A stretch of DNA of 64,000 bases from Cardiocondyla obscurior (lineage: Eukaryota > Arthropoda > Insecta > Hymenoptera > Formicidae): positions 4,906,395-4,970,394 of the forward strand of contig NC_091872.1 in NCBI RefSeq assembly GCF_019399895.1, in the 5' to 3' direction. Shown in pieces: positions 23,701 to 34,817 of the stretch; the first letter of the stretch is position 1, and every line of letters begins with the position of its first letter. The position numbers and the translations under genes are program-made. The notes beneath the pieces are model-generated. The model was not told the origin of the DNA and made no database searches. It worked only from the letters and a program-made list of their open reading frames with translations.

Positions 23701-25750
23701 TTATCCTATACGCCAGCAGCGACAATTGATTTCTCACATTTGCCGGCTGCATCCGAGACACAAGCAGATCGTACGGTTCGCAATTTTGAAACAGAGGATG
23801 CGTTGCGCCGGGGCAATTTAATTTGCGCGTCGCTCGTGTACGCTCTTGAGGACGATAAAAATTCGTTTTCGAAGGCGCACAGCATCCCGCTCGCCGACAT
23901 TCGCGTTCGTTTTATCCGGACATATGGCACACGTGACGAGTTACGTGCGCAAACACGCGTGCAATACCACGGCCGCGGTATGTAAGATTCCTTACATCGT
24001 AAAAGGGCTCGTATTTCGCGATTCGGCGCCGCGGCGAAAACGGAATAGCGCGTTTTACAATCGCATGCCGATCGCCATGCCAAAAGAAACGACTCGTGCG
24101 GAGGAGGAACTCACCCACGGTCGTGCGCGGCGTAAAAATCACCCTTCCCGATGCCTCTCCGTACCCGGCACTCGAAACCTTACGCCGGAACGTTTCAATC
24201 TACGTCGAAGAATAAAAATGGAACCACCCACGGCGACGCGAGAAATGTATCTTCGAGTTCGAGCGCGAATTGTATTATGCAATTTTACCACGCTTCGAAG
24301 AAGCATGTGTTGCAAATGTTAACGCGAGTGAAACTGCCTGATATAATCACGCGACGTTATCGAGAGTTTCAACCCGTCAATTTATTTTTCCCTGCATTAA
24401 ACGTCCTTTCGAGAAGAAAAGAGAATGTTTTTCTTTTCATTTTCGTGAACGTATTAGCGCCGAAAGTGGATGCAACGTGTTTGCGCGTCCATTAAAATAA
24501 GAATTATTCTCGTCGCGCTAATCTCGGGTGCCGGGACGCGTTACTCTCGCGTTATTACGCCTTCCCATTTACGTCGCATTCGTTACTAACGCACGTGTGT
24601 AAAAGCCGCGGGAAATATATTCCTCCAGGCGCGTGTAAGGAATGCGTCGCAACACGCGGCCAATTTAACCGGTAAACCCGACGGCACGGTGGACGCAAAC
24701 GTTTTTACGCTTTTATGTTTACGGCCGGTAATTTATAACGGGGTGGCAAACGTCTCACGATCGCGAGCGAGAACGTTGAGCGTGGGGATACCTGGGGCGA
24801 CGAAGAAGACGACACTCGCAGATATCGAAAGGGAGACCCCAGGGGTGGTCGATTCGCGAGGGAGGCCGCGAAGAGAACGAAAGGAAACGAAACGAGTAGT
24901 ACTAGTGAAGAGTATATAGTTGTGAGCGCGCAATGAGGGCGACGAGAACCGGAGCGGGAATAACTAACACTGATGGGAGAAGCGAGGTGGCAGGTTGCAC
25001 AATGTTGGAACGAGAGACGCGTAAACTTAATTGACAAGCACAGGTGGTGCTTAAACCTGACTACCCTTCGCTCGTACTTAACTACTTGCTGCAGTCTCCT
25101 CCGCCTTGCGTTCGCGCTCGTCTTTCCTTGTGAGGGTCACTCTTTTTCTCCTTCTCTTATTCACACACATACTCTCTCTCTCTTTCTTTCTCTAGTTTCG
25201 ATCTCTCTCTTTCCACCACTGTTTCGTCTTCTTTCCCCGTCACAGCGTGGATCGAACAGCCGTATTCCTGTTTGCCGGATCCGTGCTGCAAAATTGCAAC
25301 CACCGGCCGAATGAAGTTTCGCTTGCTCGACGAAGGCGAGGCGGCAAACGCGGCGAGCGAGGCGGGAAAGCGGGTCGAGGGAAAATTGGAAACGCGAGCC
25401 GAGCGGAACGGGAATCGAACCGTTTTCAGAAGCCCGGTCGTCTCGAGGTTTACCGTCACGAGAGCGTACGTAATATTTCCTCTGCGGCGTGGGCGCATCT
25501 TCCGCGAACGCCGCCTCCAACGTCCCAAAACACCGGATGCGCGCCGCCGCCGTCGGGATTATCCCCGCGGATATCGGTTAAAACACGACGCTGAAGATGA
25601 CCAAAACGGCACTGCCGCGAATTGAAGTCCCGAGAAATAACTTGCGAAAGTTCCGGCTCTGCGGAGAAAACGCTCAAAATTGAGACAGAGAGAAGAAGAG
25701 AATGAAGGAAATAGAAAAAGCATAGCGAACATTTATAGCACCATCTGTTA
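23701..25750. other. Non-coding, CpG-rich, no gene recognised
   Basis: GC-richer block with many overlapping open frames on both strands (for example 23846-24322 plus, and 25157-25625 in several frames), all Arg/Ser-rich and without known motifs. A pyrimidine tract with CT runs at about 25140-25220 produces a mirrored purine strand. A GGGAATCGAACC word at about 25410-25421 resembles a reversed tRNA B box but has no surrounding cloverleaf. Confidence 0.5.
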
Positions 25751-26110
25751 TAATTAATCAATGCGATAAAAATAATTGACGGCCTGAATTAAATTAATTT
25801 AGAGCGGCAATAATTTTTTTTTTTTTTAATGACTACTTTACTTTTTTAAAGATAGTCACTAAATAATAAATACTTTCTTATAATTTATGGTTAGTACCAA
25901 GCTAGTCATTAGTTAAAAAATATATTCAATCTGCGCGATCCAACTTCTAGCTGCAAAATCAGATTAGCTACATAGATAAATTTCCACTCGAGATATGTCG
26001 ACTTGTAGCTTTTTACATTTATGCTGTAACATGCGTACACATTTATACTCCCAAATGTGCCGTATTTGCAAATTAAGGGGTTCATTATTTGTTAATCTTC
26101 GCGTCGAACA
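25750..26110. other. AT-rich island
   Basis: A/T-rich with poly(T) at about 25817-25828. Nothing recognised. Confidence 0.55.
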
Positions 26111-27540
26111 CCACTATATGAATCTTTAATCGTTCCGATTCACGGCACTTGAAAGGGGCTGGGTGGTGTAGCGTCGCACCCTTGTCGCCGGGACGCGTAA
26201 AAAATTAATGAGTTTCCTTCCGAGGTCAAGCACAACGCCAGCGGGCGGCACCTCGTCGCATTAACGGAAATAGAGAAAAAGTATATATTTCGCGCGGAAC
26301 GATTTACTTATAAAAGCGTAGTTAAAACGTACGTCGCACTCGGCTACGTTCAAAATAATGCTACATTTTACGTAAAAAAAAATTAATATTTTAAACTAAT
26401 TAAAAACGATTGCATATTCAGTATTTTTATACGCGAAGAAGAATTTTCCGAGAAATATGGAAGTATCGCCAAAGTATCGGCTTTTAGTCTCGCTCTTCTT
26501 TCTTCCCGCGATTGATCGCGAATATTATAAACCGAGTCTTGACTGTGTCGCGTGCACGAACACCGGGGTGTCAGGATGATTTTTGAGTCCCAGTTACACG
26601 TATACGCGAGAATTTCCCGATCGCAGTTGCCGGCGACTATCGTATCGACCACCTGCAGTTGCGTACGGGGAACTGAGAACGCGCGCTTTCCGCCGTACTA
26701 AAACAAATATTTGTCCGACAGTGATGCGATATATTTTCCGTCGCAAACAGCGACGGTACGATAGTAATTCCTGCCGAAAGCGTCGCGCTCCGCTCCGTGT
26801 AAGAAGAAAAATAAATGTGTCGGCAAACAGTAGACCGGTTAACAAAAGAGATGCAGTGCCGACGCGGAAGATCGCGTGCACGTTGACGTGCGATCGCGGC
26901 GAGCGGTTGAGCTCATTTGTTAAATTCAATTCGGGCGGAGGTATAATTGCGCGAGTTTGTAATTTGCGATGGGCACGTGCATTTTACATAGAACCAAGAC
27001 AAGTTACAAGGGAACGGTGGTAATTAGCGTCGTGTATGATCAATGTGCGCATGAAATATTTACAGACGTGCGGAGGTAAAAAAGCTTGCAACAATATTAA
27101 TTTTTAAATATGTATCACGAGAGTTTTTATAAACAGCGGCGCGGCACTTTTGCCCTCATGCTCTCAGCAAAATTTACACGTCCGCCATGCACTCTTTGCC
27201 ATCGGTGGGGGAGGAATATCTCCGGGGAAAGCGAGTGAACGCGGAAAGCCAATCGAAGGGGATGAAAAGCAGAAGCAGCGATTCGACGCCGGCTCGGCGC
27301 GCTCGCTCAGTCAAGGGGGGTGGTCGACGATGATTTTGATCGCCAAGCTCGACGTTAACCGAATCTGTGGCGCGCGGTAAATGGAATTAACGATTCGCTC
27401 GTCTACCCAACCGCGAAACGGCCCGGGCACGACGTGTCCTGTCTCTCTTAATCTCTCTTTCGCACCTCGCACCTGATGCCGATGCATCCGCCGTTGCCGA
27501 TGGCTGTTGCTCCAAAAACAGCTCGCGCTTTACCCGAAAA
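26111..27540. other. Non-coding, no gene recognised
   Basis: GC-richer, CpG-dense. Plus frame 26583-27023 and minus frame 26594-26929 overlap almost completely, both Arg-rich, as expected from composition. Confidence 0.5.
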
Positions 27541-28550
27541 CGTTCCACGTATTATTCTCATCTCGATCAAGAAAAATATATGTATATCGACAATAAAACA
27601 TTAATCGCGTGAAGCGGCGTCAATAACAATATAATTTATTACGAGACTCTTATATAATCAATGAAATTGTACAAGTCGAAATAGTCGCATAATTTCATCG
27701 GTCGTAAATTGCATAATAGTATATTATATGAACAATTAATCATATCATTAATCAAATTATTCGCTCCGTTCGGTTAATGTTTAATATTGTAAAATTAGTT
27801 ATCTATATTAAATTTGAGTATTTTGCGTGTAAAAAGTCTACGTAATACAATTTTATAAAACTAATCGATAAATTCTGACGTTTCCCTAAAAAAAAAAAAA
27901 AAGAAAAATTAAATGTTAAATTAATTGCTACAAAAAATATAAAGCTTCTTTATACGATTTTTCGGGTTTCAATTTAAAAAATATAGAGAGCATTTTTATT
28001 TTAATTTAAAAGCTGTGAATATAAAATAAAAACAATAAAATTCTGTAATTTACTGAATCATATAATATGATAATTATATATATTACATTAATGTATTAAA
28101 TTATGTAATAGCTTTATAATCGCGTCGTATCTTGGTCATATTTAGATCAGAATCCTATTATGCGCTACAATTGCTATGTACACAAATATTTATCAAAAGC
28201 TCGGATTGATAAAACAATGCTACTATTTTTTGCCGCGTTGTTTGGCGGTGTTATTATTTCTTCCAATTTTTTTTTCTTTTTTTTTTGATAGTGAGAAGCT
28301 GTAAAAAAACATCGTGCGTGTTTATATAGCGCCGATTAATGTAACGGCGATATTGAAAAAAATAGCGGCTCGACGTACATCGATGCCGAAAATGCAAATG
28401 TCATTTTACCGCGATGATTGAAACAAAACTGTGAAACACTAGTGGCGAAAATCGCAGTCAATTTACGTTAATTATTCGCCGCGTATTGATTTACACCGTT
28501 TGTCTATAGTTCCAATCAGCGATATTCTATTTGCGCGCGATACGTTTTGG
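27540..28550. other. Longest AT-rich island (about 1 kb)
   Basis: Nearly 1 kb of mostly A/T with very few CpG. It contains poly(A) at about 27890-27902, a TATAATATGATAATTATATATATTAC-like stretch (interrupted) near 28065, and T runs at about 28268-28290. No open frame of note, no RNA gene and no terminal inverted repeats were recognised. It could be a degraded AT-rich transposon, a matrix-attachment-like region or simple spacer. Confidence 0.55.
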
Positions 28551-28875
28551 GGAGGATCCGAAACGTTGCAGCATCAATAAAAAATCTCATCAATCACGTA
28601 TAATCTTTTCCAATTGCGCGCGGGGGCTGTAAAATTTTCCGCGTGACGGCTTAGCTCGCGATTGCATCGAGGCCGCTTTGCGCACGCGGCAAGTTTTAGT
28701 GAGTAAAAGGCGTCAGAACGGAAGAAGCACTTTGTGCCCCGCGCGCTCCCTGTGTCTGTTCGCGTGTACGCTCTCGCACGTTGCATTCGTGCTGCCTCAG
28801 GGGGATGGGGCACGGTCGTAATACGGCGATACGGTAACAAGAGGCTCGACCGGTGAGCCAGCGCCCGAGCGAGCG
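28551..28875. other. Non-coding, CpG-rich, no gene recognised
   Basis: The composition switches sharply from AT-rich to GC-richer at about 28550. No supported feature before the small open frame at 28876. Confidence 0.45.
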
Positions 28876-29139
28876 ATGAATTCAGTTTACGATGCCTATT
28901 TTCCGGGCCTGGATACGCCGGCTATCCGGATACTTTATTATTGTCGCTACTTCGAGGTTGCAGAGTGGCGTATGCGAGCGGGCGTCGAAGAGATTTCCGC
29001 GATAGAGATGGAAAGAAGGATAGCCGGGACGGGGCTTGCGTGTTGCTCGGCTGAGAAATGGGACGGGATCCTGTCGAGCCCGGGATATCTCCTCGTCGCG
29101 GCCCCACGACGGGCATCGCGATCGAGAAACGGCCCGTGA
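28876..29139 (+). other. ATG-started 87-codon frame, unrecognised
   Basis: ATG at 28876 has a G at -3. The frame ends in TGA at 29137-29139. The N-terminal part is less biased than its neighbours (MNSVYDAYFPGLDTPAIR, later RMRAGVEEISAIEMERR), with acidic and aromatic residues; the last 15 residues return to Arg/Ser-rich. No signal peptide or known domain is seen. A second plus frame (29058-29309) overlaps it. It could be the start of a spliced gene or chance. Confidence 0.13.
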
Positions 29140-29940
29140 AACGATCGAGATCGAACGATGCGCCGCGTCGTGAAATTACCTTGACGCGAGATCTCACGGC
29201 GATTCCGCAGTACACGATTTACTTCACCTTAAACGTTCAAATGTACTTAAAAGATTTCCTCGAGAAATTAATACAATTTCATAGCGCAAAAATCGTAAAG
29301 CATTTTTAATCAACGTTTTATATTACTTTCAAAACATTTTCGTATTTATCGCGACGATATTATTATTGGTGGTTTACATCATTTTATCTCACGTTAACCG
29401 GACGCTGTATTTCATAAAAGTAGACTGTTCCGGAATTAAGTGTATACTTTCTTCTTTTACTTTCGCGTCGCCGCATCCGCTGATGGGTGTTCGTTCCTAC
29501 GAAGGGATCCTACGAGTTAAGCAAGGTTGCTTTTAACTTTCTTCCATAGCCGGCTGCGTCGTTCGCCCAGTAGTAAAAGGAAAACGTCGGGGCTCGTTAA
29601 AAAAAATAAAAATACGTTTTTTTTTTCCTTTTCCGCGTGCGCACTCAGGTGCACGTACGCACGCAAAGATGCAGCCAGTCTCCGGTGCGCGCGTGTTACG
29701 ACCATTAATAAATCACGTTTAAGCGTTTGTCGCGCGTTAACGTTAAGTCCTCGATTCGACGAGCGCCAGAACGCGCGCATCGTTCGTTTATTACTTATTC
29801 GTGCTAATGGCAAATTGCGAATCGGCGTAAACCTGCCGCGAAGAGCCGCATTACATTTATCTCGGAATGTTTATAACAACCCCTCCGAAATTTCTCGCGG
29901 AAGCGGTTAAAGCGGAGGAAACCGATCCTCTAAGTGCTTC

Positions 29941-29976
29941 TTTTTCTTTTTTTTTTTTTTAATTTTTTTATTTTTG
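29941..29976. repeat. T-rich low-complexity tract
   Basis: Long T runs interrupted by C, AA and A. Confidence 0.85.
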
Positions 29977-31738
29977 TTAATACAGCGAACTAGAATTTCA
30001 CGCTAATTTATGCTCGTCCGTTTGTTATTTTATACGCATGTTATTTCCAACTCCTTTCCCGGGAATTGTACGCCGATGAGAAAGTGCGCGGCGTTAAATC
30101 ACAAGATTCATCACATCTGCATGACGCGCAGTGACATGCTTTCTATTATGGTTGTATCCCCGGAGGCTGTATAGATATAATTCAGGATTCCTCTCCCTCT
30201 TATTTTTCGCGAAGACACCGCGCCGGTATTCCGCGTAGATTCAGGCATCTCGGAATCTTCGTGATGAAGACGAGGGAAAGCGGGGACCATGTTACTGATA
30301 TCACTTTAATAATAATTCAACGTTTCTCGACGGCGGAACGAATACGAGGGATGTTACGCTAAAATTAGATTTATTGCGATTGCATTATCGAAACATTTCG
30401 TATTGAACGCGATTGTTTTCGAGGTACGAAGTCGCGGTAATTTCCCGGTAAATAGCGCGGAATCTATGCGAGACGTTTCGCTCGCGTGAAACGATCGAGC
30501 GCAATATCCACCGGTGTTTCACTATAATGAGCGCGCATAAAACTATAAAATAGATTAACGCGCATTTATAAAGTGAATACATAAAGGACAATGTGTTCAC
30601 GTTCTTGCTGCGCGCAAGAGAACTTGTAGTAATAATTTGACGAGACCGGTACAAGGGGAAGAATGAGAAAGGCTGGGAAAGAAAGAGAAAGACAAAAGGA
30701 AAGTGGGGGAAGGAAAAGGGAGAGACAGAGAAGGTTATTAAGGAGATTATGGACGGGTAGTTGCGCGAACTTCAAAGGACCAATTCCCATTTTCAATTTG
30801 CTTCGGGGTAAAGAGGGATCGAGGACAGGGGGGTCAAAGCCGAGCCGTTCCTACCGGCGGTTACATCCTCGTCGTCCGAGCATCAGTTCCGCGTATTCCC
30901 GGCTGCCGAAGAATCCCATTTCGAGAGTTTTCCCTCGGAGATACGTACCCCGGAACTCTCCGGCGTCGGGTCGCGACAGTAAAGAAGCCTCGAGGAGAAG
31001 CCCATACCCAAGAAAAGGCGGTAAGACGAGACGACACGCGTGTCTCGTTCTTATAAATACGTAAATGAAATGTTCCCACCTCCCTTGCGTCTAACCGCGC
31101 GCGCTCCTCCACCTGTCCGCGTTTCAACACGCGCGAGATAGGAAATGTCGCCATTGTCGACGATCCGGGCGGCAGAATTCCGCGCGAGGCGAACCACCAT
31201 ACCGACCCACTATTTCCAAATTAGATCTATACCGAGGTACATAATCGTTCGCAGCGCTCGAGCCGGAATTGGTGTGTAAAGCCCGAAAGACGGTGGCGCA
31301 GACTTTGAGCTTCGCGATAGGATTCAGCGAGAACTTTTCGCTTAAAAAGTGGCGCTTCGCGTTTTCAATTACTCTCCATCACCAGCCGCGAATTATTCCG
31401 TAAATATAATCTGTGGGAATCCTCCGAACGACTTCGAACTTCGAAAATAGGTTTCCACCGGCTTCGCCGTCATGAATTTCGAAAATGCGCGACGACTCCG
31501 CCAGAGACGCGGGAAATCCCAAGGGCGTGTAACTGTCGGAGATATTCGGAGCGAATCTTGAGCTCAGTACCTTCGTGCCGGGATTGGGAACTCCGCAGCA
31601 ATGTCGGGTGAAATTTTAAAAAAGGGTTTGCTAAAGTTTTCCTTTACGACTTTCCCTTATATTGATTTACGTAGAGATAACGTAACTAAATATGCTGTCA
31701 TAACCGCGAAGCGCTTTTTCTTCGTTTATCTCTAACTC

Positions 31739-31758
31739 AAAAAAAAAAAAAAAAAAAA
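31739..31758. repeat. Poly(A) run of 20
   Basis: Uninterrupted A20. No transposon-like body, target-site duplication or upstream coding remnant is recognised that would mark it as a retroposon tail. Confidence 0.9.
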
Positions 31759-33212
31759 GGATAGTTTAACGCGGTGTGAATTAAATAGCTCTGAGCACTT
31801 CGCTCTGAAAGCTTCAACAATCCGCTCGACGTTCGGTCGCCGCGGAATGCCGATTTCATTCGCGGCTCGTAGACCAGGCTCGACCTGGCAATCATCAATC
31901 TCTCGGCCGAGTGGCACTAATTCAGCGCCCTTGTCCCGCGGTCTCCTCGTCAACCCTCGAACCTCGTACACTCCCGCCACTTAGGCGACGTTGTACGGAG
32001 GACAGGAAGGTATTTCGTTCGTGCCGGCAGTCGAATAAATAGCCGTTCATACATCAACGCCCGCCGTGATCGCGGGACTTCCAAGGCACGGTCGCCTTAA
32101 CATTGTCTACATTCGACGGCTGAGAGACGCATTCGGTGCTAACGCCAAGACAGCCAGTCAGTCGGAGAAGGTACTCGACGAGCCACGATATCCCGCGAGG
32201 CTGTCGGAAGAGAGGGCCGGAAATCGTTAGTTTGGAATCGTTTTCAGGAGGGAATTATTCTTGCGTGTCTTCGCCGGATACGAATTTAATTTCGCGTTTT
32301 GAGGTAAAAGATTCTGTCAGCTTATCGAAATTAAAAAGATAAAACACCGCCGAGAAAGCTTATCAATTTCGATTGTCAATTAATTATTATTCTATTCATT
32401 TCTCAATTAGTTTCTCTTCAGTTATTAAAGTGAATGAAAATCCGATTAATAAAGTTTTTTGAAATACGATTGATATATTTAAAGATGCTTGAAGGGGACG
32501 AAAGAATCCGGAGAAAGTCGTGAAGTAAACGAAGACCATTTTACGAATTTCGAAATACGGCATGACGAGAGCAGCCGTGTTATTATTCTTATATCACCCC
32601 GTCGGGGACAGTACTATATATGTCAACGAGACCGCGAGGGTCGGCCCGATAATTTCAACGGCGCGGGCACACGAAGTAGTGGAAGAAGCACCAAGAAGAA
32701 GTCCCATTCATCCGGCGCTCGTGCCGGAAACTGACAAAACAGTTGATACGCCATGATATAGCAGGCCACGGGAATACGAATGGACGTGGGTGAATATAGG
32801 AGGCGTGAATAGCGTCGAAGGGGAGTTTGAGGAAAAAGTCTGTTGGGCAAAAGGGGAAGAACGGGAATAGAGAAATGGAAAGAGACCGTTATGAGCTACG
32901 AACAAAGAGAAAGAGGGAGAAAAACGACGCAAGGAACGGCGAGCGAATGTGTGACGGAGGTGCGACGAGGGTGGAAAAAATATATTCGCGAACGCGAGGG
33001 ACGATCCCACAGCGGCGCGCGAGGAGACGAGGAGGTAAAGAAGATCGTGGGAGGTGGAGAAAACACGCGCACTAAAATGTCATCGAGCAATCCTGATTTA
33101 CGGCCGCAGGGAAATCGGCAGTGGGCAAACTTCGGGCCGAGTCCGTGCAGCCGGAAGCCGCAGAATTTTTCGTTCGAACTTTCATCGGCGCATCTCGCGG
33201 ATGGCATGCGAT

Positions 33213-33234
33213 AAAAGAAAAAAAAAAAAAAAAA
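33213..33234. repeat. Poly(A) tract
   Basis: AAAAG followed by a long A run; low complexity, with no sign of a retroposed gene upstream. Confidence 0.9.
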
Positions 33235-33589
33235 GATGTATCCGGTTCTCGGCCGCCGCGTCGTCTCCTTCAACTCGAAGAATAAAACAGGGCGGAGGGC
33301 GGGGGAGGGTGCGAGAAAATGAGAAAAAGTTAGGAGGGAGGAAATTATTTTTCGAGAAGTGGAAATTATTTTCGATCGGTAGGGAAATTAAATGAGATGC
33401 CGAGATCGGGCGAAAGCGCACGCTGGCGTGTTATTAATTCTTCCTTTAAATCGCGGCGCGAGTTCCGCGTGATGACGGGCGTAAATCTGCGCCATGTAGA
33501 ACGTGGGAAACTGCGTTAGTACGTCGTTGAACGATGCTTAACGGTCGATCTAATAGCGGCGTCATAACGCAAGACTAATTCTCTGGATT

Positions 33590-33850
33590 ATGGGCGAGAG
33601 ATCGGGAAACGTTTATTACGACATTTATGTTAACAAGAAGAATAACGTAACTTGCGCAACAGAAATATTGCATTGTAAACATTTAACCCGCACGTTTAAA
33701 CATGAAATTATTGGCAAGCTTAAGAATTCTACCTCTTACCAGAGATTGATTACGTTATCAGTCGAAATCGTTACAATAATTGAACAATGGCAGTATTATT
33801 CGATTATTAAGGTAATTATTTCAATAACTGCTTTGTCTGCTTTTCGATAG
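33590..33850 (+). other. ATG-started 86-codon frame, unrecognised
   Basis: The ATG at 33590 opens a frame ending in TAG at 33848-33850; the frame is open upstream to a TAA at 33539-33541. The composition is unlike the Arg-rich shadows: NVYYDIYVNKKNNVTCATE, then a hydrophobic C-terminus (YYSIIKVIISITALSAF) that could form one membrane segment. The moderately AT-rich DNA here also favours Ile/Asn/Lys by chance. No family recognised. Confidence 0.12.
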
Positions 33851-34570
33851 GCGACAAACGAGATTGCACGACGAATATAATTTCACAGCGAACAAGAGGT
33901 GTCGTCTTTCAAAGTATAGGCGCCGAGTTCCGGTGCGCGGAACTCCGGTATAAATTGCGCGCACAATTTAGCCGGTTAAACTACTAATTAGCAAAGGAAG
34001 CTGGCATCTCACTTCGTGATACGCCTCACCGCCGGTGCCAACAGCGGTGGAAACAATATTTGTCTTTGATTACCTTGGTACTGTTTACATAACGGAGTAA
34101 ATAATACCCAATTGCCACCATCGAAGCGCTCCATATCGATTACAGTTCTCTCTCCCCCGCAATCGCGCGCGAAAAGGCACCGCGCTCTTCGCCGAGCGGC
34201 ATTTCAACGCTAATTGCCGAATTACCACTCGAATTAAGCCCCATTACGTATGATTGGCCCATTTATCGACCCGCCGCGAAGAACCGACGGCGCGACAACG
34301 CGCGGTGGGCTCATTACGTTTTCCGACTTAATACGCGAAATGGGAAAGGCGCTTCTTAATTCGCTCTCGCCTGAATTATTGATCCAAATCCGAACGGGTA
34401 ATCCGTTCGTTCCTCGTTAATCCGCGTTTAATTCGATAACCGAGTATTAATGGACGGGCGAGCCATAATTTAACATAATTTGAAATATGAAAAGCAAATT
34501 GACTCGAGTAAATAGCCGTGTGTAGTTGTACGAGAAAATTCTTGTATTCCACTTCATACATAATGAAGCA

Positions 34571-34592
34571 CGAATCCCGAAAGTGGGATTCG
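34571..34592. repeat. Inverted repeat CGAATCCC / GGGATTCG
   Basis: Perfect 8-bp stem (34571-34578 and 34585-34592) around a GAAAGT loop. Just downstream a second pair, CTCCTCGG (34605-34612) and CCGAGGAG (34664-34671), forms another 8-bp stem with an AT-rich 51-base loop, extendable by three more pairs after one mismatch. Confidence 0.65.
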
Positions 34593-34779
34593 AGTTTCTA
34601 AAAACTCCTCGGAAAATTCTTAAATTAAATCTCGCATGCAAAAAAAGTATCCGAATAAAAGCCCCGAGGAGCTTTCTTACTTAATAAATACGGACACAGG
34701 CGGATTTCAAAGGGTTGGAATCGGCCGTCGATTTATGACCCAGGGCTACTTACTGCGTTTTACGTCGCGACAGAAACAC

Positions 34780-34817
34780 GGGGGGGGGAGGAGGAACCGA
34801 GGGGGGTGGACAGGGGG
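34780..34817 (+). other. G-quadruplex-forming motif
   Basis: G9 at 34780-34788, G6 at 34801-34806 and G5 at 34813-34817 occur within 38 bases. The long runs can each supply two tracts, so four G-tracts of at least three are available. The loop between G9 and G6 is 12 bases, so stability is moderate. No adjacent gene start is recognised. Confidence 0.6.

Larger units (their letters stand above)
29140..33540. other. Non-coding, no gene recognised
   Basis: Mixed to GC-richer. Poly(T) at 29941-29976 and poly(A) at 31739-31758. The plus strand is purine-rich at 30655-30735 and again at 32820-33070 and 33280-33360, giving Lys/Glu/Arg-rich plus frames and Ser/Leu/Phe-rich minus frames. No recognised protein or RNA. 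Confidence 0.5.

Noticed and set aside
25405..25425. GGGAATCGAACC, the reverse complement of a tRNA B-box (TTCGATTCCC type)
   Set aside because: On the minus strand the T-stem has mismatches and no acceptor stem, D-arm or anticodon arm can be fitted around it; not a tRNA gene.
31739..31758. A20 run as a retroposon poly(A) tail
   Set aside because: No upstream coding remnant, polyadenylation signal or target-site duplication could be recognised; ordinary low complexity is simpler.
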